64,000 nt of DNA from Nitrospirillum viridazoti CBAmc (GCF_000730165.1 NZ_CP022110.1:674501-738500), one strand, 5' to 3'. Shown: positions 1-9,815, counted from the first letter of the stretch. The notes: generated by a model from the letters alone, not told the origin. A program made the numbers and translations.

Positions 1-717
1 GAAGCGGAACGGCACCGTGAAGCTGAACCGCCCGTCCGTCAGCAGCGCCTCCGGCGGTGTCGGCAGGGGCGCCGCTTGGCTGACGGCGCGCAACGCGATG
101 TCGTCCAGCACGGCGCTGCCGCTGGACGTCAGGATCATGGCGTCGCGCACCTGACCGTCGGCGGCCACCGTTATGGCCAGCACCACCGTGCCCGCCGCCG
201 CGACATGGGCGGGCCGATGGCGGGCCAGCGCCTGCCACACGGCGCGGGTATAGGCCTCAAGCACATCCGGCGTTGGCGGATCGGGGGGGCGCCGGACCAC
301 GGCCGGGGGCGGTGCGTCGGCGGTCCCGGCTTGCGGTGGCGGTGTCTCAGGGACGGGAAGGGCTGCCGCCACGATCGGCGGGGCGGGGGGCGGCTGGCTC
401 ACGGGGGCTGCGGGGCTCCGCTGCCGTGCCTGGGACGGTGGCGGTTGGCGGGGGGGCCGGACCGGGGGCGTTTCCACCAACCGCGGCGGCGGGGGCAGCA
501 GCCGGGCCACTACCACGGTTTCGTCCTGCGCGCGGGCTGCCGCCGGCGGGCCCGACAGCCCGGCCATCCAGGTCACCAAGGCGGCCTGGATGGCGAGGGC
601 GATAAGGGCGGCGAAGACCGCCCCGGCGCGCGGATGCACCGCCCGGCCATAGGCGGCCGGACGAAAGCCGGCCATGACACCGGGCGACACCCAGGACGGG
701 GCGGTCTTCTGCCTCAT
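1..717 (-). CDS. TonB-family energy transducer, C-terminal end cut by window edge
   Basis: The minus-strand frame is open from an ATG at 717 to base 1 (239 codons, no stop in the window). Residues about 33-50 form one hydrophobic membrane anchor. A long proline-rich stretch follows (about residues 70-150), as in the periplasm-spanning part of TonB. The last 90 residues look like a TonB C-terminal domain (VLAITVAADGQVRDAMIL, then GRFSFTVPFRF at the edge). TonB couples the proton motive force, via ExbB/ExbD, to outer-membrane receptors. It lies 16 bp downstream of the copper receptor gene in the same direction, so it is probably the dedicated transducer for that receptor. The exact partner is inference. 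At most a few C-terminal residues appear to be missing. Confidence 0.85.
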   Translation of the reverse strand, partial: MRQKTAPSWVSPGVMAGFRPAAYGRAVHPRAGAVFAALIALAIQAALVTWMAGLSGPPAAARAQDETVVVARLLPPPPRLVETPPVRPPRQPPPSQARQRSPAAPVSQPPPAPPIVAAALPVPETPPPQAGTADAPPPAVVRRPPDPPTPDVLEAYTRAVWQALARHRPAHVAAAGTVVLAITVAADGQVRDAMILTSSGSAVLDDIALRAVSQAAPLPTPPEALLTDGRFSFTVPFRF

Positions 718-733
718 GCCCGAACCGTCCCCG

Positions 734-3007
734 TCAGAACTTGACCGTCAGGCCGGCATTGAACGAGCGCCCCGGGCCGGGCACCGAGCCCAGGGGCGTG
801 GCGTACTTGGCGGCCCGCCAGTCGCCATAGTCGATGCCGCCCAGCGGCAGGGCATAGGCCTTGTCCATCAGGTTCTCGATGGCGAAGTCCACCCGCACAT
901 CCCCCCAGGTGTAGCTGCCGCGCAGGTTCACCAGGGTGTAGCCGGGGGTGGTGGGCTCCCGCAGCAGGCGCTCGACCTGCGTCTTGGCGTCGACCATCTG
1001 CACCTCCACCGCCCCGTGCCAGCCGCCCAGCGTGTGGTCCAGGGCGATGCGGCCGTTCAAGGGCATCATGTGATAGAGGCCATCCTCGTCCGATACCGTC
1101 TGGCCCCGGACCCAGCCCAGCACACCGCTGATGCCGATGGCACCATGGTCGGCGTCACGCCAGACGGTGGCCTGGCCCGACAGGTCCACGCCATAGGTAC
1201 GGGCGTCGCGGTTGGCGAACATGACCTTGGCGAAGGGAACGCCGTTGGATACCACCGGGGCCAGCAGGCGCTGGCTGATATAGTCCTCGATATAGCTGTA
1301 GTGGGGGGTCAGGCGGATTTCCCAGGCCGGGGGCGCTGCTGCACCGTCGGCGGGGGGTGCCGCATGCCAGCTGAATGAGGCGCTGACCGTGTTGGCGACC
1401 TCGGGCTTCAGGTCGGGATTGCCGACGTAGTAGTTCCCGTCGCCATTCCAGGTGATCATGCTGCTGGCCATGTTGCCGGTGGACCAGGCATAGCGCTCAT
1501 ACAGGTTGGGGGAGCGGCTTTTGCGGGCGTAGCCCAAATCGACCGTCGCCTGATCGTCGATGGCGTAGCGCAACTCGGCCGTGGCATCGACGTTCGCGTC
1601 CGAGCGGGCGCGGTCGCGGGCGTTGAAGGCGGCGGCGTTGGCGGCGTAGCTGGTGTTGTAGCCCGACACGGTGCCGGTGTTCGTCCACACCGTGTCATTA
1701 CGCAGGCCGGCCAGGCTGCTCCAGCCGCCGCCCCAGGTCCGTTCCCATTCCACGAAGGTGCCCAGGCGGTCGCGCGTGCCGCCGTTGATGGTGTGGAAGG
1801 TGTTGGGGCCCATCATCATGGCCATCATGCCGCCCACCGGCGGCCACCAGTCATCCAGGGCGTAGTGATGGAACTCGCTGCCCAGCCGCAGCGTGTCGGC
1901 GGCGCTGAGCGGAATGTCGGCCTTCACCGTGTAACCGGTGGCGTTGGACCGGGTATTCATGGGCATGCCGCCGCCATCCGAACCGCCCTTGTCCTCCAGA
2001 AAGTTCATGGCGTGGCGCACATGCTGCCAATAGGCGGTGGCATCCAGGCTGCCCCAGGCGAAGCCGGCCTTGTAGTGCGCGTCGACCGAGGTGCCGCGGT
2101 TGTCGGTCATGTCCATGCGCTGGTTGGCGAAGCCTTCATAGGGCGTGTACTGCACGCCGCCGCGCACCTCCAGCACGCCGTCCTCGCCCACCCGGGCCGC
2201 CAGGCTGAGCGTGTGGGTTTGGGTTTCGAACAGGGTGGAGTTGACGTCCTTGCCGTCGCCGCCGCGGGCATAGTCGTCGCCCCGGCTCCATGAACCGGCA
2301 TAGCCCACGACGTAGCGGTCGGTCGCGACGGACAGGTGGCCACCCACGGTCGTGCCGTTGTTCACGCTGCGGAAGGCGGTGGACACGTCGCCGTGCACGG
2401 CCATGCCCCGGCCTTCGCCGACGAATTGTGGCTCCGGCGTGGTGACGGCGATGGTGCCGCCGATGTTGTCGCCGCCTCGGCTGACCGGTGTCACCCCCGC
2501 CAGAACGTCGATGGCGCCCACGTCGCCGGGGGCGATGTAGGACAGGGCCGGGTTCATATGGTTGGGGCAGGACGCGGCCACCGGCACATTGTTGACCAGG
2601 GTCAGCACCCGATCGTCGGCCAGGCCCCGGAGGACGGGCAGGCTGGAAATGCCACCGGCCCCATAAAGGGAGACGCCGGGCAACCCGGAGAGCAGGGCGG
2701 CGGTGTCGGGGGTGGCGGTTCGGCGGTCGGCGATGGCCTGGCTGCTGAGGTGGCCGTCAGCGGACGGGGCGGACATACCCCCGACCGCGAACTCCCTGTC
2801 CACGTCAATGGCGGGCAGGGCGACGGCGGTTGGCTTCCCGTCGGTCGCGGCCTGCTGGGCCATCGCGGTGGCCGGCAGCCAAGGCAGGGCACCGGCCATC
2901 AGGGCCAGGGCTGATACCCGGATCAAAGGGACGGACGCGCGCGGCCCACTCGGGCGACGCGACGGAGCGAGGCGCCCGGCGAGGGCGCTGGAAACGATGA
3001 ATGACAT
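734..3007 (-). CDS. TonB-dependent copper receptor (OprC/NosA type)
   Basis: This is an outer-membrane TonB-dependent receptor of 757 residues. After a signal peptide ending near ATAMAQ (residue 50) come a plug domain and a long beta-barrel ending in an aromatic residue (NAGLTVKF), as required for barrel insertion. The plug contains CPNHM (C147 and M151), the CxxxM pair that binds copper in Pseudomonas OprC. A methionine-rich loop (GGMMAMMMGP) lies farther along the barrel. These features favour copper rather than siderophore uptake. The frame is open upstream to 3160, but the ATG at 3007 starts directly before the signal peptide and is preferred. It sits between a DUF2946 gene upstream and a tonB-like gene downstream. 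The copper assignment rests on motif recognition. Confidence 0.9.
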   Translation of the reverse strand: MSFIVSSALAGRLAPSRRPSGPRASVPLIRVSALALMAGALPWLPATAMAQQAATDGKPTAVALPAIDVDREFAVGGMSAPSADGHLSSQAIADRRTATPDTAALLSGLPGVSLYGAGGISSLPVLRGLADDRVLTLVNNVPVAASCPNHMNPALSYIAPGDVGAIDVLAGVTPVSRGGDNIGGTIAVTTPEPQFVGEGRGMAVHGDVSTAFRSVNNGTTVGGHLSVATDRYVVGYAGSWSRGDDYARGGDGKDVNSTLFETQTHTLSLAARVGEDGVLEVRGGVQYTPYEGFANQRMDMTDNRGTSVDAHYKAGFAWGSLDATAYWQHVRHAMNFLEDKGGSDGGGMPMNTRSNATGYTVKADIPLSAADTLRLGSEFHHYALDDWWPPVGGMMAMMMGPNTFHTINGGTRDRLGTFVEWERTWGGGWSSLAGLRNDTVWTNTGTVSGYNTSYAANAAAFNARDRARSDANVDATAELRYAIDDQATVDLGYARKSRSPNLYERYAWSTGNMASSMITWNGDGNYYVGNPDLKPEVANTVSASFSWHAAPPADGAAAPPAWEIRLTPHYSYIEDYISQRLLAPVVSNGVPFAKVMFANRDARTYGVDLSGQATVWRDADHGAIGISGVLGWVRGQTVSDEDGLYHMMPLNGRIALDHTLGGWHGAVEVQMVDAKTQVERLLREPTTPGYTLVNLRGSYTWGDVRVDFAIENLMDKAYALPLGGIDYGDWRAAKYATPLGSVPGPGRSFNAGLTVKF

Positions 3008-3156
3008 TCGTGACGCCAATCCAAAAAGGGCGGCGGACTCCGGGCGGCCGCGGCCGGCAACGTCCCAGCGGCGCGCCCCGCCATGGGGCGCGTCCGGACA
3101 TGCTCCGCCGCGCGCTGGACCCGGTAAGGGCCGCGACTGGGAAGGACCGCACCGGT

Positions 3157-3178
3157 CCACCCCTTGGTCGAGGGGTGG
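3157..3178. repeat. Short perfect hairpin with TTGGTCGA loop
   Basis: Arms CCACCCC (3157-3163) and GGGGTGG (3172-3178) flank the loop TTGGTCGA. It lies between the DUF2946 gene and the copper receptor. A very similar hairpin with the same TGGTCGA loop core occurs at 9736-9760, so this may be a small extragenic palindrome family rather than a terminator. It has no T-tract on either strand. Confidence 0.5.
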
Positions 3179-3203
3179 TGGGGGCGGGGTCGATTGGGGG
3201 ACA

Positions 3204-3626
3204 TCAGGCCCGGGCCGGTGGGCCCCGGGGATAGGCGGACTGGCGGTAGGGGGTGGTCTCCGCCGGACTAACGGCGCTGGTCAGATCCAACCGGCCCGCA
3301 AGCCGGGGCAGCGGCAGGGGCACCGGGGACGGCAGGGCCATGCCGCCGTGCAGGAAGGGTAGGCAATAAGCGCAAAACGGCTGGGCATGGCCGCCGGTCC
3401 CATGACGGGACGCATCGTTGTTCTTATGCCCGCTGGCCGGTGATGCCGGGCCGCAGAGGATGTAGGCGGTGTCCGGGTCGGCCTGCGCTGCCCGCACGCG
3501 CAGGGGCAGCACGCCAGCGGCCATCACGTCGATGGCCAGCAGCGCCAGCGTCAGCCAGGCGATCAGGCGCCTGCCGCTGTTGCGGCGTGCCCGGTCCAGC
3601 CGGTTATGTGCGGTGCGTCGTGTCAT
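3204..3626 (-). CDS. DUF2946 family protein, copper-cluster associated
   Basis: A 140-residue protein with one hydrophobic segment (about residues 21-45) acting as signal or membrane anchor. The extracytoplasmic part holds a HAQPFCAYCLPFLHGG motif (CxxC followed by a histidine), typical of DUF2946 proteins. Members are often encoded beside copper-related TonB receptors, and the Cys/His/Met content suggests metal binding, but no biochemical function is established as far as I know. It is the first gene of a leftward group leading into the copper receptor, with about 196 bp between them. A TTGACT (minus strand, 3674-3669) upstream of the ATG could be a -35 element, with no convincing -10. Confidence 0.75.
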   Translation of the reverse strand: MTRRTAHNRLDRARRNSGRRLIAWLTLALLAIDVMAAGVLPLRVRAAQADPDTAYILCGPASPASGHKNNDASRHGTGGHAQPFCAYCLPFLHGGMALPSPVPLPLPRLAGRLDLTSAVSPAETTPYRQSAYPRGPPARA

Positions 3627-3781
3627 GCCCCCGATTCCTCGGAAGACTTTCCGGGGCCATGACCCTCAAGTCAACGCAGGGGCACTCACGGCAGCCACGC
3701 CGATGCGCGGCGGCTTTGGTTGATCCATGTCGTTGACGGGTGCGTTGCAGGCGACGCCGACGCGGCGCCGACTTGGGGGGC

Positions 3782-4402
3782 TTAGCGAGGCTCGACCGGG
3801 GATATCTTGGGCGCGGATTGCTTCGCCGGCTTGGGCGGCTGTGTGACCAGGGCGACGCGGCTCTGGAACTTCTCGGGCTCGCCCTCGGTCATCAGGCTGA
3901 AATCGCCCACGACCGCGTCCAGGAAGGGGACCAGCCAGGTCTGCTCGGCCTTGGCGAAGTTGGACAGCACCCAGCCGTGCACCAGGTTCTTGTCCCCCGG
4001 ATGGCCGATGCCCAGGCGCACGCGCCAGTAATCCTTGCCGATGTGATCGTCGATGGAGCGCAGGCCGTTGTGCCCGCCGTGGCCGCCGCCCTTCTTGGCG
4101 CGCAGCTTGCCCGGGGGCAGGTCCAGTTCGTCATGCAGGACGATGACCTGGTCGGGCGTCATCTTGTAAAACCGCATCGCCTCCCCGACCGATTGGCCGG
4201 ACAGGTTCATGAAGGTCTGCGGTTTCAGAAGGTAGATCTTTTCGGGGCCGATCTGCCCCTCGGTGATCAGCCCCTGGAAGCGTTTCTTCCAGGGGCCGAA
4301 CCGATGGCGTTGGGCGATTTCGTCCACCGCCATGAAGCCGACGTTGTGCCGGTGGTGCGCATATTCCGGGCCAGGGTTGCCCAGACCGACCACCAGCCGC
4401 AT
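3782..4402 (-). CDS. pth: Peptidyl-tRNA hydrolase
   Basis: Pth cleaves peptidyl-tRNAs released by drop-off from the ribosome and recycles the tRNA. The 206-residue protein begins [14 protein letters not shown] and continues [14 protein letters not shown], giving the conserved Asn10 and the catalytic His of the family. [16 protein letters not shown] carries the conserved Asp. The length is typical, with a slightly longer lysine/proline-rich tail. It follows rplY by 6 bp in the same direction; rplY-pth is a standard pairing, so the two are probably co-transcribed. Confidence 0.97.
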   Translation of the reverse strand: MRLVVGLGNPGPEYAHHRHNVGFMAVDEIAQRHRFGPWKKRFQGLITEGQIGPEKIYLLKPQTFMNLSGQSVGEAMRFYKMTPDQVIVLHDELDLPPGKLRAKKGGGHGGHNGLRSIDDHIGKDYWRVRLGIGHPGDKNLVHGWVLSNFAKAEQTWLVPFLDAVVGDFSLMTEGEPEKFQSRVALVTQPPKPAKQSAPKISPVEPR

Positions 4403-4408
4403 TATCTA

Positions 4409-5017
4409 TCAGGCCTCGGCAGCCGCCGCCGCGTTCTCTTCGGACTTCAGGCCCGAGGGAGCGGCGATGGTGGCGACGGTGAAGTCGCGGTCGGTGACGA
4501 CCAGGCTGGTGCCTTCCGGCAGCTTCACGGCGCTGATGTGGATGGAGGCACCCACGTCGAAGCCTTCCAGGGACACGGTCAGGTGCTCCGGAATGTCATT
4601 GGCGCGGACGTGCATCTCCACCTCGTGGCGGACGATGTTCAGCACGCCACCGCGCTTCAGGCCGGGGCTGGCGTCGTGGCCCGTGAATTCCACCGGCACC
4701 TTCACCACGATCTCGGTGGTGTCGCTGACGCGCAGGAAGTCGACGTGCAGGGGACGGTCGGTCACCGGGTCGAACTGGACGTCGCGCGGCAGGGTGCGGG
4801 TGGTCACGCCGTCGACGGTCACGTCGTACAGGTGCGTGAAGAAGCCCGGCTTGTGCAGCACGCGGGTGAAGTTGACGGCCTCCAGGGAGATCGTCACCGG
4901 CTTTTCCTTGTTGCCGTAAATCACGGCAGGGATGCGGCCATCGCGGCGGGTCTGACGGGCGGTCCCCTTGCCTGCCCCGTTCCGCGCCTCGGCGGCGAGC
5001 GCGATAATCTGGGTCAT
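4409..5017 (-). CDS. rplY: 50S ribosomal protein L25, long Ctc-type
   Basis: L25 binds 5S rRNA in the large subunit. At 202 residues this is the two-domain general-stress (Ctc) form, not the short enterobacterial form. The N-terminal RNA-binding domain includes GKGTARQTRRDGRIPAVIYG, followed by the TL5/Ctc beta domain (PVEFTGHDASPGLKRGGVL) and an alanine/glutamate-rich tail. The start ATG at 5017 has a good ribosome binding site (AAGGAGAG about 7 bases upstream). It is followed at once by pth. Confidence 0.97.
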   Translation of the reverse strand: MTQIIALAAEARNGAGKGTARQTRRDGRIPAVIYGNKEKPVTISLEAVNFTRVLHKPGFFTHLYDVTVDGVTTRTLPRDVQFDPVTDRPLHVDFLRVSDTTEIVVKVPVEFTGHDASPGLKRGGVLNIVRHEVEMHVRANDIPEHLTVSLEGFDVGASIHISAVKLPEGTSLVVTDRDFTVATIAAPSGLKSEENAAAAAEA

Positions 5018-5122
5018 TGGTACTCTCCTTAAGAATATGCGCCAGCCTCCAGGGGTGCTGAGCGCGGTCGGAATGCGCGGGTGTATGCGCGCGACGGCCC
5101 GGAGTCAAGCCATAGAGTCAAG

Positions 5123-5144
5123 AAGGCGGCCATGAGGCCGCCTT
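5123..5144 (-). terminator. Probable terminator hairpin downstream of prs
   Basis: Perfect arms AAGGCGGCC (5123-5131) and GGCCGCCTT (5136-5144) enclose a 4-base loop between prs and rplY. On the minus strand the hairpin follows the prs stop by about 75 bp. The tail on that strand is only moderately T-rich, so it may be an imperfect intrinsic terminator. Confidence 0.6.
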
Positions 5145-5167
5145 CGAGGTACTTGGCACTGTGGACC

Positions 5168-5219
5168 GCGCGACTGACCGTAGGTTCAGTCGAACAGGCC
5201 GGCGCGACTGACCGTAGGT

Positions 5220-5232
<13 letters not shown>
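5168..5232. repeat. 31-bp tandem duplication covering the prs stop codon
   Basis: The 31 bases at 5168-5198 are repeated exactly at 5202-5232 (34-bp period). The right copy contains the last codons and stop of prs, so the left copy is a duplicated prs 3' end. Each copy contains ACTGACCGTAGGTTCAGT, whose ends ACTGA/TCAGT are inverted repeats. It looks like a recent slippage or recombination duplication. Confidence 0.9.
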
Positions 5233-6152
<920 letters not shown>

Positions 6153-6323
6153 GGGGTCGCTCTTAATAATAGGAAGTGGGCGACGCCGGAGCGTCTTCAT
6201 ACCTTCATAAAGGCGCGCGGACCATATCAAGCAAGGCCTAGGCTGTAAACCGCCGCCCCCCGCTGTCTGGGCACGGGGGGCATGCGCCGATACAGGGGTA
6301 TTCGCCCCCCGCCAGAGGTACCG

Positions 6324-7124
6324 TCAAGGGGTTGGATCAAGGGCTATCATGCTGATATGACGGCCATAATCTCCCTCATGCCGCAAGGTGGACCGCCGGT
6401 AGCTGAAGAACAGGTCCTCTCGCTCAACCGTATCGTGACCGGTATGCGCCACCCTGGCCAAGCCGCATCCGGACAGCCGGTGGCCGACATAGGCCCCGAT
6501 GTCGAACAGGGGATGGTCCGCCCGTTGGCCGGCACGGAAAAAGCGGGCGTTGGCGGCATCGGCTTCCAGGAATCGGGCCTCGAACTCCGGCCCCACTTCA
6601 TAAGAGTCGGCGCCGATATGGGGGCCGACACCGGCGACGATGCGGGCGGGATCGGCGCCCAGATCCGCCATGGCGCGCACCGTGGCCTCCAGCACGCCCG
6701 TGAAGGCACCCTTCCAGCCGGCATGGGCGGCGCCGATCACCCCGGCGGTCGAGTCGGCGAACAGCACCGGCACGCAATCCGCTGTCAGGATGCCCAGGGC
6801 GATGCCCCGCCGGCAGGAGACCATGGCATCGGCCTGGGGCGCGTCCTCCCGTGCCCAGGGGCGCTCCACCGTCACCACCGTGGGGCTGTGCACCTGATAG
6901 ACGGTGACCAGGCTGTCCGCCGGCAGGCCCAGGTCGGCAGCGCAGCGCGCCCGATTCTCCGCCACCGCGGCCGCCGCGTCGTTGGAACCGAAGCCGACGT
7001 TGCGCCCGGCATAGAGCCCGGTGGAGACACCGCCCCGCCGGGTGAAATAGCCATGGCGCACCCCGGGCAGGTCCAGGGCGTCCAAGGTCAGGTAGGGGCG
7101 GTCTTCGGGGGTCGGGGCGGTCAT
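6324..7124 (-). CDS. pgeF: Peptidoglycan editing factor / multicopper-oxidase-like PgeF (YfiH)
   Basis: A 266-residue protein of the YfiH/laccase-domain family. Family members are reported to act on purine nucleosides and, in E. coli, to guard peptidoglycan precursor composition (PgeF). The conserved metal ligands are seen as VYQVHSPTVV (His), GILTADCVPVLFAD (Cys) and GAAHAGWKGAFTGVLE (His). The ATG at 7124 lies 3 bp after the stop of the upstream methyltransferase gene, so translation is probably coupled. It is the third gene of the lgt-MidA-pgeF group, a recurrent alphaproteobacterial order. The substrate in this organism is not shown by sequence. Confidence 0.93.
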   Translation of the reverse strand: MTAPTPEDRPYLTLDALDLPGVRHGYFTRRGGVSTGLYAGRNVGFGSNDAAAAVAENRARCAADLGLPADSLVTVYQVHSPTVVTVERPWAREDAPQADAMVSCRRGIALGILTADCVPVLFADSTAGVIGAAHAGWKGAFTGVLEATVRAMADLGADPARIVAGVGPHIGADSYEVGPEFEARFLEADAANARFFRAGQRADHPLFDIGAYVGHRLSGCGLARVAHTGHDTVEREDLFFSYRRSTLRHEGDYGRHISMIALDPTP

Positions 7125-7127
7125 GGA

Positions 7128-8264
7128 TCAGCCTTCGCTGGGTTCGAAGCCGGCGGGCGGCGGCGCGCCCGGGCTGGTCAGGGCCAGGGCCTTGAACAGG
7201 CGGCCCATCTGGCCGGGGGCGGTCAGGCGGTCCAGCGCCAGGTCGACGGCATGGGCCTGTGGGGCCATGGCACCCCGTTTCAAGGTGGCGGCGCGCTGCT
7301 GGATGCCCAGACGCTGGAGCAGGGGCCCCTGCCCGACGATGCCGTGGGACTGGGCGCCGGCCGCCCCCGCTGTTGCGGCCAGGGTGCGGAAATCGACATG
7401 AGCCGTCAGGTCGGACTGGCCGGGGTCGTCCAGCACGGGAGCGTAGGCGTGGCTGCGCACTGCTTGCAGCGTGTCGCCCAGGGGCGGCGCGTCATAGCCA
7501 TAGTCCACCACCAGGGCGGCGCCCGGGTGGGCGGCCAGGCGGCGCCCGATCTCTCCCGCCACAGTCAGCGCGGCGGGGCACAGCTCCACCACCGCGCCCT
7601 CGGGCGCCTCCCGAAGACCGGGCGGCACCAGCAGTTCGGCGCCGCCGCCGGCGTCCAGCGTCCAGGCGAAGCGGCTTTCCGGTTCCAGCCAGGTGACGCA
7701 GCGTTCGGCCCAGCCGCGCGCTGTCCTCTGCATCTGGCGGATGGGCAGGGCATCGAAGAATTCGTTGGCCAGCAACAGCATCGGCCCATCGGGCACCGCT
7801 TCCAGGCTGCCGGCCCAGGCGATGGGGTGGGGGGGCTGGACGGCGGTGGGCAGGGCCGCCAGGGTGGCACGCTGCCGGGCGCGCAAGGACGGGCTGGTTT
7901 CCACCATGTGGACGCGCAGGGCCTGGGTCAGGCCGGGAACCCGAGCCATGGCGCGCAGCGCATCGGCCATCAGCGTGCCGCGCCCGGGGCCCAGTTCCAC
8001 CAGGTGCAAAGGCGCGGGGGAGCCCAGGGTCAGCCACGCCTGGGCACACCACAGGCCCAGTAGTTCCCCGAACATCTGGCTGATCTCGGGTGCGGTGGTG
8101 AAGTCGCCGGCGGCGCCCAGCGGGTCCCGGGTGGTGTAATAGCCCAGCGTGGGATGGCCCAGCGCCTCGGCCATGAAGGTGGACAGGCGCAGGGGCCCCT
8201 CATCATGGATACGGCGGATGAGGTGGCCGGCCAGGGTTCCCGGGGCCGGAATCGTCCCTGGCAT
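7128..8264 (-). CDS. Class I SAM-dependent methyltransferase, MidA/NDUFAF7 (DUF185) family
   Basis: A 378-residue homologue of mitochondrial NDUFAF7/MidA, an arginine methyltransferase needed for complex I assembly in eukaryotes. The N-terminal part has the family sequence GYYTTRDPLGAAGDFTTAPE followed by ISQMFGELLGLW. The SAM-binding motif is LVELGPGRGTLMADALRAM. LANEFFDALPIRQ is another family hallmark. The ATG at 8264 shares its A with the TGA of lgt (TGATG overlap), which fixes the start and implies translational coupling. The bacterial target is not established; NuoD-like methylation is an inference from the mitochondrial protein. Confidence 0.92.
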   Translation of the reverse strand: MPGTIPAPGTLAGHLIRRIHDEGPLRLSTFMAEALGHPTLGYYTTRDPLGAAGDFTTAPEISQMFGELLGLWCAQAWLTLGSPAPLHLVELGPGRGTLMADALRAMARVPGLTQALRVHMVETSPSLRARQRATLAALPTAVQPPHPIAWAGSLEAVPDGPMLLLANEFFDALPIRQMQRTARGWAERCVTWLEPESRFAWTLDAGGGAELLVPPGLREAPEGAVVELCPAALTVAGEIGRRLAAHPGAALVVDYGYDAPPLGDTLQAVRSHAYAPVLDDPGQSDLTAHVDFRTLAATAGAAGAQSHGIVGQGPLLQRLGIQQRAATLKRGAMAPQAHAVDLALDRLTAPGQMGRLFKALALTSPGAPPPAGFEPSEG

Positions 8265-9067
8265 CAGGCCGCTGCCGGCACGCGGCGGCGGGCCAGGGCC
8301 ACCAGGGCCACGCCGATCAGCAGCATGGGCACCGACAGGATCTGGCCCATGGTGACGCCGCCGCCCAGCAGGAAGCCCACCTGCACGTCGGGCTCGCGGA
8401 AGAACTCGGCGGTGATGCGGCACAGGGCGTAGCCGATGAGGAAGGCCCCGGTCAGCGTGCCGGTACGGTCCCGCACCGACGGGACGCGTGACAGCAGGAA
8501 CAGCGCGGTGAACAGCACGATGCCCTCCAGCCCCGCCTCATACAGCTGGCTGGGGTGGCGGGGCAGATCGTCGGCATGGGGGAAGACCATGCCCCAGGGC
8601 ACGTCGGTGGGGCGGCCCCACAGCTCCCCGTTCACGAAATTGGCGAGGCGGCCCAGGAACAGGCCGATGGGGGCGGCCACGGCAGCCAGATCGCCCAGGG
8701 ACAACGGATTGAAGCCGCGCCGCCGCGCGAACAGCAGCACGGCCAGAGCCACGCCCGTCATGCCGCCGTGGAAGGACATGCCGCCGTTCCAGACCTTCAG
8801 CATGTCGAACGGGTGCTGCAGGTAGAAGTCCAGGTTGTAGAACAGGATGAAGCCGAGGCGCCCGCCGGCCAGCACGCCGACGACGGCCCACACCAGGAAG
8901 TCATCCAACTCCGCCGGGGTGGGGCGGCCGTTCATGCGTCGGGCCATGCCCAGCGCCAGGCGGTAGCCCAACGTGACGCCCACGATGTAGGCCAGCGCGT
9001 ACCAGCGCAGGGCGAAGGGGCCGATCTCGACGATCGTCGGGCTGATATTGGGAAAGGCGAGGGCCAT
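8264..9067 (-). CDS. lgt: Prolipoprotein diacylglyceryl transferase
   Basis: Lgt attaches diacylglycerol from phosphatidylglycerol to the lipobox cysteine of prolipoproteins, the first step of lipoprotein maturation. The 267-residue product is a multi-pass inner-membrane protein. The Lgt signature is present as GRLANFVNGELWGRPTDV, with the upstream YGxxHG-type region seen as WNGGMSFHGGMTG. The start at 9067 (MALAFPNISPTIVEIGPF) matches the family N-terminus; the frame is open to 9169, but the added residues are arginine-rich and unlikely. It leads the lgt-MidA-pgeF operon and is divergent from ubiK. LspA, the next enzyme in the pathway, is encoded at 36789. Confidence 0.97.
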   Translation of the reverse strand: MALAFPNISPTIVEIGPFALRWYALAYIVGVTLGYRLALGMARRMNGRPTPAELDDFLVWAVVGVLAGGRLGFILFYNLDFYLQHPFDMLKVWNGGMSFHGGMTGVALAVLLFARRRGFNPLSLGDLAAVAAPIGLFLGRLANFVNGELWGRPTDVPWGMVFPHADDLPRHPSQLYEAGLEGIVLFTALFLLSRVPSVRDRTGTLTGAFLIGYALCRITAEFFREPDVQVGFLLGGGVTMGQILSVPMLLIGVALVALARRRVPAAA

Positions 9068-9425
9068 GATGCTGCGGATATCCCCGTGGACGTCTTCTTC
9101 CGGCCTGTCATGCGGTGGGCGCCGGGCACATCGGCATACCCTTGTCCCTGCGGACATCCGCCCCCACATGGCCGGCCGTGTGAAAGAAATGGACTCGGCT
9201 GTTCGGCTTTATAGGGGCCCCGCGCCCCGGTCGCAACGGGTGGTGGGAATCCGTGACCCTGCAGCCTGCGTGACGCTCCCCATGACGCTCCTCCGGGGAG
9301 CTTCGAAGGTGCTGTTGCACGTGCGAACGTGGGGCGCGATAATGGCGGCTTGATGGCCGTTCGCTTTCCGGGTCCCGCCGCATCGGTACCGGGGCAGCGG
9401 CGGTACTGCTTTGAGGATTGAGGCG

Positions 9426-9731
9426 ATGCAGGTGGACAACAAGGTGCTGGACGATTTGGCCCGTGTGGCCGGGGGCGCCGTCGGCGCCGTGGCCGGTCTG
9501 AAGAACGAGGTCGAGGGCCATGTGCGCCAGCGTTTGGAACGCGTGCTCAGCGGCCTGGACATGGTGCGCCGGGACGAGTTCGAGGCCGTGAAGGAAATGG
9601 CCGCCCGCGCCCGCGCGCAGGAGGATGAGATCAACCGGCTGATGGCCCTGCAGCAGGCGCTGCTGGACCGCGTCACCCATCTTGAGTCGGTTGTGGCCAA
9701 GGCCGCGGCCGAGGCGGACAAGCCGGCCTGA
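9426..9731 (+). CDS. ubiK: UbiK-family accessory factor (BMFP, DUF526)
   Basis: A 101-residue protein of the UbiK/BMFP family, a coiled-coil accessory factor that helps UbiJ/Ubi proteins in ubiquinone synthesis in proteobacteria and has membrane-fusogenic activity in Brucella. The first half has an amphipathic region with a glycine/alanine stretch (ARVAGGAVGAVAGLKNEVE). The second half is a heptad-patterned coiled coil (EINRLMALQQALLDRVTHLE). The ATG at 9426 is preceded by TTGAGG and is preferred over a TTG at 9411. It is divergent from lgt, an order common in alphaproteobacteria. Confidence 0.88.
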   Translation: MQVDNKVLDDLARVAGGAVGAVAGLKNEVEGHVRQRLERVLSGLDMVRRDEFEAVKEMAARARAQEDEINRLMALQQALLDRVTHLESVVAKAAAEADKPA

Positions 9732-9735
9732 GCGC

Positions 9736-9760
9736 GCACCCCCCTGGTCGAAAGGGGTGC
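9736..9760. repeat. Hairpin after ubiK sharing a loop with the one at 3157
   Basis: Arms GCACCCC (9736-9742) and GGGGTGC (9754-9760) enclose a loop containing CTGGTCGAAA. It lies just after the ubiK stop and could act as a terminator, though it lacks a T-tract. The loop core and arms resemble the hairpin at 3157-3178, suggesting a small dispersed palindrome. Confidence 0.5.
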
Positions 9761-9795
9761 CTCGGGCCGAAATCCAAGGGATCCCGGGCTTCCGG

Positions 9796-9815
9796 CCCCA
9801 CCCACAAGGGGTGGG
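9796..9815. other. Perfect 8-bp hairpin between ubiK and ybjN-like gene
   Basis: CCCCACCC (9796-9803), loop ACAA, GGGGTGGG (9808-9815). It is the second strong hairpin in the 270-bp gap between ubiK and the next gene. It may terminate transcription or shape the mRNA end. No T-tract follows. Confidence 0.45.

Noticed and set aside
3624-3690. CueR/MerR-type promoter upstream of the copper cluster
   Set aside because: A TTGACT is present but the -10 is poor and the dyad is imperfect, so it was not listed as a separate feature.
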